Below are positions 1 through 6,664 of a stretch of 40,275 bases of DNA, in pieces. This DNA comes from Clostridia bacterium (lineage in GTDB: Bacteria; Bacillota; Clostridia; Lachnospirales; Bianqueaceae). The notes beneath the pieces are model-generated. The model was not told the origin of the DNA. It did not search any database and was given only the letters and a program-made list of their open reading frames with translations. The stretch spans positions 1-40,275 of the forward strand of contig CAAFMN010000101.1 of the NCBI GenBank assembly GCA_900764045.1. Reading direction: 5' to 3'. Positions within the stretch are counted from its first letter, which is position 1; every line of letters begins with the position of its first letter. The translations under genes and the position numbers were made by a program.

Positions 1-95
1 AGATTTGCGTGTTTATCGAATATCATCAAACTACTTTTTCCTTTTAGATACCCCATAAAACTTGATAATTTGTGTCGATTCTCATAATTGATCTC
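1..95 (-). pseudogene. IS200/IS605-family transposase (TnpA) remnant, cut by the window edge
   Basis: Reading leftward, one frame is open from a TAG at 96-98 to the window edge. It translates through FMGYLKGKSSLMIFDKHAN, a segment characteristic of the middle of the Y1-type IS200/IS605 transposase TnpA (family knowledge, from memory). The N-terminal half, with the first catalytic residues, is absent. An ATG at 85 with an AGGAG site is in a different frame and stops after 13 codons, so the start region appears joined to the middle by an internal, out-of-frame deletion. The rest of the gene, including the catalytic tyrosine, would lie beyond position 1. A TATAAT-like box lies just upstream at 130-135. 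The fragment is presumably non-functional. Confidence 0.6.
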
Positions 96-176
96 CTATG
101 TTTTTGCTTGTGGTTGGCAGACCTCTTGTATTATACCATAGCAGTTCTTTTTACTCATCGGCAAAAGCCTTTTTGG

Positions 177-199
177 AACCACCTGCTTAGCAGGTGGTT
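177..199. mobile_element. Perfect 10-bp hairpin, candidate subterminal end of the IS200-like element
   Basis: AACCACCTGC-TTA-GCAGGTGGTT is a perfect hairpin upstream of the TnpA remnant. IS200/IS605 elements carry subterminal hairpins that TnpA recognises as single-stranded DNA, and the position fits the left end. It could also be a simple terminator; there is only a short T run (TTTTCC) on its right. Confidence 0.4.
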
Positions 200-214
200 T
201 TCCTTATACCAAAA

Positions 215-256
215 AAGAGGCCACATCTTCGGAATATTCCGCTGATGTGGCCTCTT
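215..256 (-). terminator. Terminator of the MATE gene (13-bp stem)
   Basis: The arms AAGAGGCCACATC and GATGTGGCCTCTT pair perfectly. Read leftward the stem is followed by six T residues, so it fits a rho-independent terminator for the MATE gene ending at 378. A smaller palindrome, GGAATATTCC, fills the loop. The stem has T-rich sequence on the other side too and may work both ways. Confidence 0.75.
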
Positions 257-377
257 CTTTTGTTCCGCTTGAATAGAGCAGGTTAATATCATTGTCTTCC
301 TGAAATCCCCAAGTTCAACCCTCTAAGTGACAAGTTTTTGTTATTTCACTTGTCTACCTAGAAGGGAGCATATCACG

Positions 378-1754
378 TTAGCGCGACAGCCCCCTTTCTT
401 GTACAGGTGTCTTCAGCTTTCTCCACACGGTACACAGCATAGTAATATAACAGGCGCTGCCGCCGATAAAGTTGGAGATTGGCTCCGCCAGGAAAACGCC
501 CCTGACTCCCAGCCCTCCGATATGCGGCAATATCAGTGTCAATGGGATGACGATGATTCCCTTACGCAGGATGGAGAAAAAGATGGCGAACTTGGCTTTT
601 CCCTGACTGACAAAGACGGATTGTCCTGAAAACTGCAGGGACATCATAAAGAAGCCGAAGAAATAGATCCCCATCATCGGCACGCCCAATTCAATCAGCT
701 GCGGATCACTATTGAAGATATGGATGAAAAACTCCGGGAACAACAGCAACAAGATCCAGATCACTGTGGTATAAATGATGCAGAACAATGACATAAAACG
801 AATTCCCTGACGTACTCTGCCGTATTCCTTGGCGCCGTAATTATAACCAAGCACCGGCTCTGAGGCCGCTGTAAGCGTGGACGTCGGCATGGTCACGACT
901 TCTCGTATAGAATTGATTACTGTCATAATGCCGACATAGATATCTCCGCCGAACTGTTGCAGCGTCGCGTTGCATACGACCTGAACTCCACTGTTTGTCA
1001 CTGACATGACAAAACCTGGTGTGCCCAGAGCGATGCTCTCCTTCAGCAGACTCCAATGGACCCCCATACTCCTTTTCCGCAGCCGGATCGGACACTGCTT
1101 ACCGATCAGAACACGGAACACCCACATGCTGGACGCCCCCTGCGACAGAATAGTCGCGAGCGCCGCACCGCGGACTCCCATATTGAAAACAAAAATAAAA
1201 ATCGGATCCAGCACCAGATTCAGCACCGCTCCCAGCATCACTGTAAGCATTCCCTTACGGGCCATGCCCTGCGCGTTGATAAAATAATTCATTCCCATGC
1301 AAACCGTAACGAATACCGTTCCCAAAAGGTAGATCTCCAAATACTGATCCGCATACGGGAAGGTATCATTACTCGCGCCGAACAGATAAAGAATCGGCTG
1401 CTTGATCAGCATACATAGGATCATCAGTACAATACCGGCAGAAATCAGCATCGTAAAAGACATCCCCATCAGCCGTTCGGCCCGTTCCTCATCTCCCTCT
1501 CCCCGCGCGATGGAAAACAGCGCGGCGGAACCCGTACTGAAGAGATTGGAAAAGGCCGTAATGATCGTTATGATGGGAAAGGTCAGTCCCAAGCCTGTCA
1601 GAGCCAGCGTCGAATTCTCCGGCAGATGTCCGATATACATCCGGTCCACAATATTATAGAGCAGATGGACCAGCTGCGCCAGGGTCATAGGCCCCGCCAG
1701 CCTCAGGATATTGCCTCTCATGCTGCCTTTACTGAAATCATTGCCGCTTACCAT
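378..1754 (-). CDS. MATE-family multidrug/cation antiporter
   Basis: A 458-residue polytopic membrane protein of the MATE/NorM-DinF type, which exports organic cations using Na+ or H+ gradients. The N-terminus (residues 10-60, including the segment LAGPMTLAQLVHLLYNIVDRMYIG) and the repeated 'G..N..LDP.FIF' segment are typical of the family, as is the length. The frame is open upstream to 1871. The ATG at 1754 (or the adjacent one at 1757) is preferred because GAGGAG lies 4-7 bases upstream, and an extended -10 box lies just ahead. It appears monocistronic, with its own promoter and a strong terminator. Substrate cannot be told from sequence; it is one of three MATE genes in this window. Confidence 0.9.
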   Translation of the reverse strand: MVSGNDFSKGSMRGNILRLAGPMTLAQLVHLLYNIVDRMYIGHLPENSTLALTGLGLTFPIITIITAFSNLFSTGSAALFSIARGEGDEERAERLMGMSFTMLISAGIVLMILCMLIKQPILYLFGASNDTFPYADQYLEIYLLGTVFVTVCMGMNYFINAQGMARKGMLTVMLGAVLNLVLDPIFIFVFNMGVRGAALATILSQGASSMWVFRVLIGKQCPIRLRKRSMGVHWSLLKESIALGTPGFVMSVTNSGVQVVCNATLQQFGGDIYVGIMTVINSIREVVTMPTSTLTAASEPVLGYNYGAKEYGRVRQGIRFMSLFCIIYTTVIWILLLLFPEFFIHIFNSDPQLIELGVPMMGIYFFGFFMMSLQFSGQSVFVSQGKAKFAIFFSILRKGIIVIPLTLILPHIGGLGVRGVFLAEPISNFIGGSACYITMLCTVWRKLKTPVQERGLSR

Positions 1755-1785
1755 CATTCTTCTCCTCTCAAGTGTCTCTTTTTTC

Positions 1786-1794
1786 AGTATAGCA
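1786..1794 (-). promoter_or_regulatory. Extended -10 promoter for the MATE gene
   Basis: TGCTATACT (reading leftward) is an extended -10 element about 30 bases before the chosen start. No good -35 was seen at 17 bp; the best candidate, TGGAAC, is at 18 bp. Confidence 0.5.
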
Positions 1795-1839
1795 CACCTG
1801 CGAGGAGGGTTCCATGGAAATTTTTTCCCGTTTTTTGTA

Positions 1840-3058
1840 TTATCTGTACTGTCGTACCGCATTCCAGGCAAGGCGCTGAATCAACGCAGCCTGTTCCTCA
1901 CGGATCGGACCTCCAGCCATTCCGAAGGTGTGAGACTCCGGAATCCCAAGTCCCTCCGGCGATTCGCCGAAGATCATAGCATAATAAACGCAGGCCGCGG
2001 CATAGTTGCCCAGATTGTTCTGGTGTCCCAGATCGCCGCCCTCCAAGCCCGGAGTAATATAGGGATCCGCTTGATCGATATATTTTTCGGTCAGCTCTTC
2101 ATATACGGCGGCAACCGGCGCTACCATACGGATGCCAATCTCTCTAGCGATATGCTTGTACCATTCCAGATTGGCCAGCATCATCCCATGCTGAGTCAAT
2201 GTCAGATGGTAAGTTCGCCCGTCCTTCTCATAGCTGTCTCCTACCTGTCCCAGATGCCATGGCTTCACTCCGTGGCCCTGTAAAAATCCAAAACGATATG
2301 CGTGCGGAACCCAGAGAATCATCTGCGCTCCCTTACGCAAGCTCTTTCCATACAGGATTTTGGCTCCCGCAAGCATCCGTTCCCGCCGCTCATACCATCC
2401 GTCCCCAGCCGGCAGAGCCTCATTGCTGTTGCCCGCGAACGAGCAGAAGTCATAATAGGAGTTCGCGTCCAATACCTTATCGCACTGCTCCGCTCTCTGT
2501 TCTCTGCCCGGAACCAGTCCTGCATATTGGGCAATTCCTGTTCCTCCCCAATAGCTGTAGGCCACCTGCGCATTCCAGCCGCCCATTTTTGCAAGCTCTC
2601 TGAAATAATAATAGGCACAAACTATGGCCGATAAACGCGATTCTGGGACCTCTTGCCACAAAATTCAGCGTTACGCTAAGCTCCTCCTCCGGGAAATCAT
2701 AGACCAGGCTCCGTCTCCAGCGGCTGACCTCCATCACATCCTCCGGCCAAACCAGCGCATGATGTTTTTTGTCCTGATAAACGCCTTTCTTGGGATCAAA
2801 CAGTCCCGGATCAATATACCGTCTCTCTCCCTCATAATACCCGACCGGAATAAAAGTATCCGGCTTTCTGTTTTTCCCTGGTTTCCAGGTGCTCTCCGCT
2901 TCAATACAATCGATATATCTTGCTTCCTTTTCCTTTTTCTCCGTGATGATCATCACGATATCGCAGATGCGAAACCGGTTCTTATTCCAGACTTTTATCG
3001 TTTTTTCTCCGTCTCTGTCTACAGCTACACGTACTTCCAGTCCATATTTCTGCCGCAT
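1840..3058 (-). pseudogene. SGNH/GDSL-like hydrolase gene interrupted by a +1 frameshift
   Basis: Two overlapping open frames together encode one protein of about 405 residues. The first begins at the ATG at 3058 (GAGGAG seven bases upstream) and reads an N-terminal domain of about 130 residues that I do not recognise, then PRIAFIGHSL, resembling SGNH block I. The second frame takes over with AYYYFRELAKMGGWNAQ and ends with GGDLGHQNNLGNYAAACVYY, resembling the DxxH block V. The total span is 3n+1 bases, so one extra base is enough to explain the break. Removing a C in the GCC near 2620 would give GHSLCYYYFRELAK. The gene starts 15 bases after ttdB and is probably in the same operon. It is either a real inactivation or a sequencing error. 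The family call is moderate; substrate unknown. Confidence 0.6.
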
Positions 3059-3072
3059 TTTACTCTCCTCTG

Positions 3073-3699
3073 TTATTTAATAAAATGCACCTGTTCGCAA
3101 ATCTTTTGGATTGCCTCTTCTTTGCGCTTGTTATACAAAACCTTGTGATTCTCAAACATATTCTGCCCCAGGGTATCGATCGAAACGATCAGCGGCCCGA
3201 ATTCCCGCACCCGGCAATACCACAGGGTCTCCGGCATCCCCAAGTCCTTCCACTGCGCATCTACAATCTCTTCCACCCGAACAGCCGCCACTACGGCATT
3301 GCCTGCCGGAAATACACAGTGAATGGCGCCGAACTCTCTGCAGGCGCGTTCAGTATTTTCCTTCATTCCACCCTTACCGATGATGATCCGTACGCCTGTT
3401 TCCCGGACAAAATCATACTCGAACTTTTCCATGCGCATACTGGTCGTCGGGCCGACGGAAACCATCTGAAACGTACCGTCATCCAAAGGCCGGATAATCG
3501 GTCCCGCATGAAAAATCGCACAGTCCCGCACATCCACCGGCAGCGGAAGCCCCTCTTCTACCAGGCGTCGATGCGCTACATCGCGGCAGGTAGTCATGCT
3601 CCCATCCAGATACAGAATATCTCCGATCCGAATCTCTTCCAGCTCCTCTCTGGAAACCGGCGTTACCAGGACTTTTTTCCCGTTTCTGTATTCTATCAT
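3073..3699 (-). CDS. ttdB: L(+)-tartrate dehydratase beta subunit (class I fumarase C-terminal domain)
   Basis: A 208-residue protein matching the beta subunit of two-subunit class I hydro-lyases. Near the N-terminus is GDILYLDGSMTTCRDVAHRR, followed by AIFHAGPIIRP and GPTTSMRM, all typical of TtdB/FumA C-terminal domains. With TtdA it would dehydrate L-tartrate to oxaloacetate in the cytoplasm. Its ATG overlaps the TAA of ttdA by one base (TAATG), indicating translational coupling. The alternative is a fumarate hydratase beta subunit; the tartrate call rests on the closer resemblance of both subunits to E. coli TtdAB as I remember them. Confidence 0.8.
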   Translation of the reverse strand: MIEYRNGKKVLVTPVSREELEEIRIGDILYLDGSMTTCRDVAHRRLVEEGLPLPVDVRDCAIFHAGPIIRPLDDGTFQMVSVGPTTSMRMEKFEYDFVRETGVRIIIGKGGMKENTERACREFGAIHCVFPAGNAVVAAVRVEEIVDAQWKDLGMPETLWYCRVREFGPLIVSIDTLGQNMFENHKVLYNKRKEEAIQKICEQVHFIK

Positions 3700-4622
3700 T
3701 ATAGCTTCACCCCCGAATGCGATGTAATCGTATAGTGCAGATCCTTGTCAAATATGATATGCCCGCGCCGGTGACTCCAGCATCCCACATTGACCGCGAC
3801 TCCGATAGTGGACGGATGTCTGGCTGTATTCTCTACATGAACTCCCAGCACTGAATACTTGCCGCCCATCCCCTGCGGCCCGAGGCCGATCTCATTGATC
3901 CCATCCTCCAGGAGCTTTTCCAAAAGCGCCGCGCGTTCGTTCTCATTATGCGATCCCAACGGCCGCATCAATGCCTTTTTGGAGAGCAGCGCCGCCGTCT
4001 CCACCGAAGTCGCCACACCGACTCCCACCAAAAGCGGCGGACAGGCATTAAGTCCATAGCTTGTCATCACATCCATTACAAACCGAACTATGCCTTCGTA
4101 GCCCTCGCCAGGCATCAATACCATAGCGTGCCCAGGCAGCGTACATCCGCCGCCTGCCATATAGGCATCGATCTCACAGTCTGACGAATCCGGAACAATT
4201 TCCCAGAACACCGTCGGTGTCCCTTTTCCTACATTTTTTCCGGTGTTATACTCGTCAAAAGTCTCTACACTGTTATGACGCAGCGGAGCCCGAACCGTCG
4301 CGCGAACCACCGCTTCCTTTAATATTCCTTCCAGTTTCCCCAAAAGCGGGAATCCTGATCCGCAGCGCACCCAGAACTGCAGGACTCCTGTATCCTGACA
4401 GCTCGGCCGGTTCAGCCGAAGCGCCAGCTCCTGATTCTCCCGCATCGTATCGTACAGTAAACGGGCAAGCGGGCTTTCTTCTTTTTGCTGAAGCTCCTTT
4501 AACTTAGCTGTCACATCATCCGGCAATACCTTGGCAATCTGGGCGACGAATCTTGCCATCCATTCTGTCATCAACTCCACTTGCAGCTCTGTCAGTTTCT
4601 CATACTGCTTTGACTTCGCCAT
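3699..4622 (-). CDS. ttdA: L(+)-tartrate dehydratase alpha subunit (4Fe-4S class I hydro-lyase)
   Basis: A 307-residue protein close in length to E. coli TtdA (303). Three cysteines at the places expected to hold the oxygen-sensitive [4Fe-4S] cluster are visible: C75 (RPSCQDTG), C194 (LNACPPLLVGVG) and C281 (GCWSHRRG). Other landmarks are APLRHNSVETFDE, YMAGGGCTLPG and TARHPSTIGVAVN. With TtdB it forms the heterotetramer converting L-tartrate to oxaloacetate. The frame is open to 4640, but the ATG at 4622 has AGGAGG six bases upstream. A consensus promoter precedes it, and two GntR-type genes lie immediately upstream on the same strand, which suggests control by a hydroxy- or dicarboxylic acid (inference). 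A fumarase role cannot be excluded. Confidence 0.82.
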   Translation of the reverse strand: MAKSKQYEKLTELQVELMTEWMARFVAQIAKVLPDDVTAKLKELQQKEESPLARLLYDTMRENQELALRLNRPSCQDTGVLQFWVRCGSGFPLLGKLEGILKEAVVRATVRAPLRHNSVETFDEYNTGKNVGKGTPTVFWEIVPDSSDCEIDAYMAGGGCTLPGHAMVLMPGEGYEGIVRFVMDVMTSYGLNACPPLLVGVGVATSVETAALLSKKALMRPLGSHNENERAALLEKLLEDGINEIGLGPQGMGGKYSVLGVHVENTARHPSTIGVAVNVGCWSHRRGHIIFDKDLHYTITSHSGVKL

Positions 4623-4655
4623 TTTGTACCTCCTGATCATACTTGCATCGCATAA

Positions 4656-4673
4656 ATATTGTATCCAAAATAT
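4656..4673 (-). promoter_or_regulatory. Candidate GntR/FCD operator at the ttdAB start site
   Basis: ATATTGTATCCAAAATAT is an imperfect palindrome with a TTGTAT-C-CAAAA core resembling TTGTATACAA-type operators of FCD GntR regulators. It lies at the expected transcription start of ttdAB, where a repressor would block initiation. The link to the neighbouring GntR genes is inference. Confidence 0.4.
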
Positions 4674-4679
4674 GACGAT

Positions 4680-4708
4680 ATACTAACAAAAACCAGCGTA
4701 CTTGTCAA
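4680..4708 (-). promoter_or_regulatory. Sigma-A promoter of ttdAB
   Basis: Reading leftward: TTGACA (4708-4703), 17 bp, TAGTAT (4685-4680). The -35 box lies in the loop, and the spacer overlaps one arm, of the terminator that closes the gntR genes. Confidence 0.75.
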
Positions 4709-4737
4709 GCATTCCTTGCAAAAATACGCTGGTTTTT
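4688..4737 (-). terminator. Terminator after the gntR pair, interleaved with the ttdAB promoter
   Basis: Thirteen-base arms AAAAACCAGCGTA (4688-4700) and TACGCTGGTTTTT (4725-4737) pair perfectly around a 24-base loop. A T run follows in the leftward direction, directly after the gntR stop at 4739. Confidence 0.75.
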
Positions 4738-4738
4738 T

Positions 4739-5380
4739 CTAGGCGTAATAGGTCAGCATGTCCTCCATGCTGCGCCTGATATGGCTTCTCATCAGAGACG
4801 CCGCTTCTTCAGCGTCTCCGCTGCACATCGCAGACAGAATTTCTTCATGCTCCCGCATGGAGACCTTGGCATACTCTCTTTCCGAAACGGTCACGCCCAT
4901 GGACAAGCCATTCCAAAGCTCCGTCAAGAGTCTGCACAGCTTCCGGTTCTGCGCTGCCAGCCAGATCTCCTGATGAAAAGCGAAATTGAACTGGCTGTAG
5001 CCGTCGGATCCTTCCCTCTCCAGGTGCTCTCTGGCTGCCTGAAAGGTGTTTACGATTCCAGATAGGTCAGAGCCCTTATTCACTGCCAGGCGAACTGCCT
5101 GCTCCTCCAGGATCTCGCGCAGCTCATAATGCTCCCGAATGGAATCCTGACCAATCCCCAGGACTCTGGCACCTCGGTTCTGCCGAAGCTCGATCAATCC
5201 GTCCCGCTCCAGCACCTGAAAAGCTTCCCTCACCGGTGTTGTGGAGATTCCAAGCTCTTTGGCCACCTCCTCCAGAGTGATGATCTCTCCCTCCTGAAGC
5301 TGCCTGGACAGAACCGCCTTGCGCAGCTCCGATATCGCCTGCTCTCTGGCAGACGGAAGCCGTACCGGCTTTAATGCCAT
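4739..5380 (-). CDS. GntR-family transcriptional regulator, FCD subfamily
   Basis: A 213-residue regulator. The N-terminal winged helix (about residues 10-75) contains LEEVAKELGISTTPVREAFQVLERDGLIEL, the standard GntR recognition-helix pattern. The C-terminal part has FCD-type segments: FNFAFHQEIW, then REHEEILSAM and RSHIRRS, with the histidines expected to bind a metal. FCD proteins usually sense small organic acids. The ATG at 5380 has GGGGGAG five bases upstream. It overlaps the 3' end of the preceding gntR gene by ten bases, so the frame extending to 5542 is not used. It is the last gene before the terminator and lies directly upstream of ttdAB, which it may control (inference). Confidence 0.85.
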   Translation of the reverse strand: MALKPVRLPSAREQAISELRKAVLSRQLQEGEIITLEEVAKELGISTTPVREAFQVLERDGLIELRQNRGARVLGIGQDSIREHYELREILEEQAVRLAVNKGSDLSGIVNTFQAAREHLEREGSDGYSQFNFAFHQEIWLAAQNRKLCRLLTELWNGLSMGVTVSEREYAKVSMREHEEILSAMCSGDAEEAASLMRSHIRRSMEDMLTYYA

Positions 5381-5949
5381 TCCGTCTCCCCCTTCCATTG
5401 TCTCACAATATGCTCGGACAGACTCTGAAAATACTGCCGCATTCTGCGCTGTCTCTCCTGCTCTGTCTCTGCCAGAAGAATCTCTCGAAGCACATTCTCC
5501 TGCGCCTCTTGTCCGGCTAATGCGCAGGCATACGAAATACAATACCTCGCCGCATCCGTCAGGATCTTCTTAAAATACGGATTCTTACATTCTGACGCTA
5601 AAGCCTGATGCCACCTAGCCGCTTTTTCTGTATAGGCCGTCAGACGCTCCCGCACGGCGGCGTCTTCCAGGACAAAGCATTCCAAGCCGCTCCACACCTG
5701 AAAGATCTCATATAATTCCTTTTCTTCCGGGCAGTAGGCTGTCACATGCCGTGTGGAAAGCCTGCATGCCAGTCCCAGGCTCTCCAGAATCCCCAACGCC
5801 TCCCGTACAGGTATTCTGGACGTCTCCAGGAGGCCGGCGACCGTTTCCTGACGCAGCTCCTCGCCGGAAGGAATCCGTCCCGACAGAATCTCTTCTGCCA
5901 GCTGAGCCGCTATCACCTCGCATGTTCTGCCGCGTACAATCTCTCTCAT
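5371..5949 (-). CDS. GntR-like transcriptional regulator (divergent effector domain)
   Basis: A 192-residue protein. The N-terminus resembles a GntR winged helix: VIAAQLAEEILSGRIPSGEEL, then LLETSRIPVREALGILESLGL. The C-terminal domain (residues 80-192) is helical, but the FCD metal-binding histidines are not evident, so its effector domain is divergent or degenerate. The frame is open to 6033; the ATG at 5949 is chosen for its GGAGGAG site seven bases upstream. It sits 20 bases downstream of comF and overlaps the second gntR gene. The tandem overlap suggests the two regulators are made together and could form a heteromer (inference). Confidence 0.75.
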   Translation of the reverse strand: MREIVRGRTCEVIAAQLAEEILSGRIPSGEELRQETVAGLLETSRIPVREALGILESLGLACRLSTRHVTAYCPEEKELYEIFQVWSGLECFVLEDAAVRERLTAYTEKAARWHQALASECKNPYFKKILTDAARYCISYACALAGQEAQENVLREILLAETEQERQRRMRQYFQSLSEHIVRQWKGETEWH

Positions 5950-5968
5950 AACCGGACTCTCCTCCTTA

Positions 5969-6664
5969 TCAGGGGCGAATTGATATTGTCCAGAATCCAG
6001 TATCGGATCCCTTCTCCCGAAATAACCGGGCACATTCTTCTACGGTACTGCCTGAGGTATAGATATCGTCTACGATCAAAATCTTACCCGTCGGAATCTC
6101 TCCCGTAAGCGCAAATGCCCCATGCAGACTTGCCCGGCGGCTTCCGGCGCTCTGCTGCTTCAGAGGCGCTGTATTTTTGATACGCGCCAGGCCTTCCCAC
6201 ACTGGAAGACCTGTTTTGTCTCCCAATGCATGAGCCAACTCCGCAGCCTGATTGTAACCTCTCTCCCGCAGCCGCCTTGGATGCACCGGTACGGGCACCA
6301 GAACAGCCCTGTCCTGCTCCTCCAGCCATTCTCTGTCATACTGTACCATCCACGCGGCATAGACTCGGGCGTAATCCCGCATACCGGCATATTTGAATTT
6401 CTGTATGGATTCCCGCATCGCGCCCTGATACAGAAACGTACTCCGTCCGGCAGTCCTGTTATCGTGTTCACGGCAGCCAAAACAGCGTGCTCCCGCACGC
6501 TCCGCCGGCCGGCTGCATATCGGACACCGCGGGCCCTCCGGCAAAAACTCCTCCGCGCGGCACCGCCCGCACCAGGATAAATCCTCTCGGATATCCATCC
6601 GCTGTCCGCATAACAGACATCGGCGCGGATACAGCATCCTCAGGAAGGCCTCAGATGCCCTCAT
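5969..6664 (-). CDS. comF: ComF-family phosphoribosyltransferase-like protein
   Basis: A 231-residue protein. The N-terminal zinc-ribbon is clear, with CLLCG, CGRC, CPIC and CFGC cysteine pairs in residues 16-70. It is followed by a phosphoribosyltransferase fold with VPVPVHPRRLRERGYNQA and the PRPP motif ILIVDDIYTSGST near residue 200. ComFC-type proteins assist the uptake of transforming DNA, probably with the ComFA helicase, though many carriers are not known to be competent. The start ATG lies inside the 3' end of recD2 (14-base overlap). Confidence 0.9.
   Translation of the reverse strand: MRASEAFLRMLYPRRCLLCGQRMDIREDLSWCGRCRAEEFLPEGPRCPICSRPAERAGARCFGCREHDNRTAGRSTFLYQGAMRESIQKFKYAGMRDYARVYAAWMVQYDREWLEEQDRAVLVPVPVHPRRLRERGYNQAAELAHALGDKTGLPVWEGLARIKNTAPLKQQSAGSRRASLHGAFALTGEIPTGKILIVDDIYTSGSTVEECARLFREKGSDTGFWTISIRP

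Noticed and set aside
298..352. GACAAGT/ACTTGTC hairpin as a second MATE terminator
   Set aside because: Only a seven-base stem without a following T run; the hairpin at 215-256 is much stronger.
1758..1871. N-terminal extension of the MATE gene to 1871
   Set aside because: The extension overlaps the end of the upstream gene, lies across the promoter, and adds a charged segment not seen in MATE proteins.
3073..4622. Two-subunit fumarate hydratase as the primary call
   Set aside because: Both subunits resemble TtdA/TtdB more closely as remembered, and they lie beside organic-acid-type regulators; fumarase is kept as the alternative.
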